Of a DNA stretch of 40,321 nt, positions 39,865 through 40,321 are shown piece by piece. A program made the translations under genes and the position numbers. Numbering within the stretch: position 1 is the stretch's first letter; every line of letters starts with the position of its first letter. Source of the DNA: Deltaproteobacteria bacterium (GTDB lineage Bacteria; Desulfobacterota; RBG-13-43-22); contig JACRCK010000137.1 of assembly GCA_016219065.1 (NCBI GenBank), positions 1 through 40,321 of the forward strand. The letters run 5' to 3'. Below the pieces are notes generated by a model that saw nothing but the letters and a program-made list of their open reading frames with translations, did no database searches and was not told the DNA's origin.

Positions 39865-39976
39865 GAAAACCCGAATGAAACGAAGCTACCTGGGGATATT
39901 CGTTTAAGCATTCCGAAAGCTCAGCTTAACCTGTTTTTAAATGGTTTATATTTTTTTAATCACCAAAGGGGGATTT

Positions 39977-40321
39977 ATGCCTCGATTTCGAAAAAACTTC
40001 TTATGGCTGTCAGCGATGGTGCCGGCCCTGGTCTTGGCCGCCAGCCTGGTGGCGAGCCCGGCCTACGCTCAAACCAAGGCGGGGCCAGGCAAGAAACCTA
40101 ACATCCTCATCATCTGGGGCGACGACATCGGCTACTGGAATGTCAGCGCTTACAACCAGGGGATGATGGGCTACAAGACGCCGAACATTGACCACATCGC
40201 GAAGGAAGGCGCGCTGTTCACCGACTGGTACGGCCAGCAGAGCTGCACGGCCGGGCGCGCGGCGTTCATCACCGGGCAAACCGGCTTTCGCACCGGCCTG
40301 CTCAAGGTCGGTCTACCGGGC
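39977..40321 (+). CDS. Exported type I sulfatase, truncated by window end
   Basis: 115 residues visible, no stop. Signal peptide ([25 protein letters not shown]), then [13 protein letters not shown] (D49, D50) and C90 in SCTAGRAA (CxAxR). Over the visible part it is clearly homologous to the sulfatase at 34200 ([22 protein letters not shown]). A likely tandem paralogue; AAGGGGG lies 6 nt upstream of ATG 39977. The C-terminal two thirds are outside the window. Confidence 0.93.
   Translation, partial: MPRFRKNFLWLSAMVPALVLAASLVASPAYAQTKAGPGKKPNILIIWGDDIGYWNVSAYNQGMMGYKTPNIDHIAKEGALFTDWYGQQSCTAGRAAFITGQTGFRTGLLKVGLPG

Noticed and set aside
39729-39911. 60-codon minus-strand ORF before the third sulfatase
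   Set aside because: No ribosome site or recognisable family; the plus strand shows signal-peptide-like fragments with ribosome sites, a better explanation.

Overview
The window is GC-rich, tightly packed bacterial DNA from a Gram-negative organism. The evidence for an outer membrane is an Mla/Pqi-type lipid transport operon, several lipoproteins with lipoboxes, a periplasmic MltF-type lytic transglycosylase and an eight-haem c-type cytochrome. The gene mix and the short dispersed intergenic repeats look most like a Desulfobacterota (former Deltaproteobacteria) genome. That placement is inference: no rRNA, tRNA or other marker gene is present.

Layout. 1-2,800: repeat-rich flank, ATP-dependent PEP carboxykinase (minus) and a divergent TetR regulator whose promoter overlaps a perfect 12-bp palindrome. 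2,870-6,390: a methyltransferase, a lipoprotein, and a translationally coupled pair (DUF6599-like exported protein and Tat-exported DUF362 protein). 6,540-8,760: a Phd/PIN toxin-antitoxin pair running straight into glycerol kinase. 8,830-12,160: exported surface-adhesin-E-like protein, YkgJ-type cysteine-cluster protein, SEC-C protein, a MITE-like element with 24-bp terminal inverted repeats, M42 aminopeptidase and a YeaO/DUF488 protein. 12,180-19,520: a glycan locus. On minus are an SMR-like transporter and a methyltransferase. On plus are a DPM1-like glycosyltransferase, a cupin, a perosamine-synthase-like aminotransferase, a GT-C-like membrane protein and a GH99-like exported protein. 19,525-23,924 (minus): five-gene lipid transport operon (lipoprotein, STAS-MlaE, MlaF, MlaD, PqiC-like). 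24,042-28,106: MltF, a lipoprotein GDPD-family phosphodiesterase with an altered metal motif, a VapBC pair with a clear promoter/operator, and a small exported protein with its own promoter and terminator. 28,314-33,098: a very large Gly/Tyr-rich exported protein followed by a cytochrome c/HEAT/TPR protein.

From 34,057 to the right edge lies a sulfatase island. A LysR regulator diverges from an exported sulfatase. It is followed by an exported HAD phosphatase, an exported 2H phosphoesterase, a second exported sulfatase and a third sulfatase cut by the window end. Two decayed gene fragments sit between these genes. From about 35.8 to 39.6 kb the codon choice (more CGC, GCG, CTC) differs by eye from the rest of the window, and two unrelated enzymes carry near-identical signal peptides. 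I read this as an acquired, rearranged periplasmic ester-cleaving island. No sulfatase-maturing enzyme is visible.

The least described parts are the sulfatase/HAD/2H island, the compact glycan locus and the giant exported protein beside the cytochrome. Functions rest on motif recognition by eye; no database search was possible.
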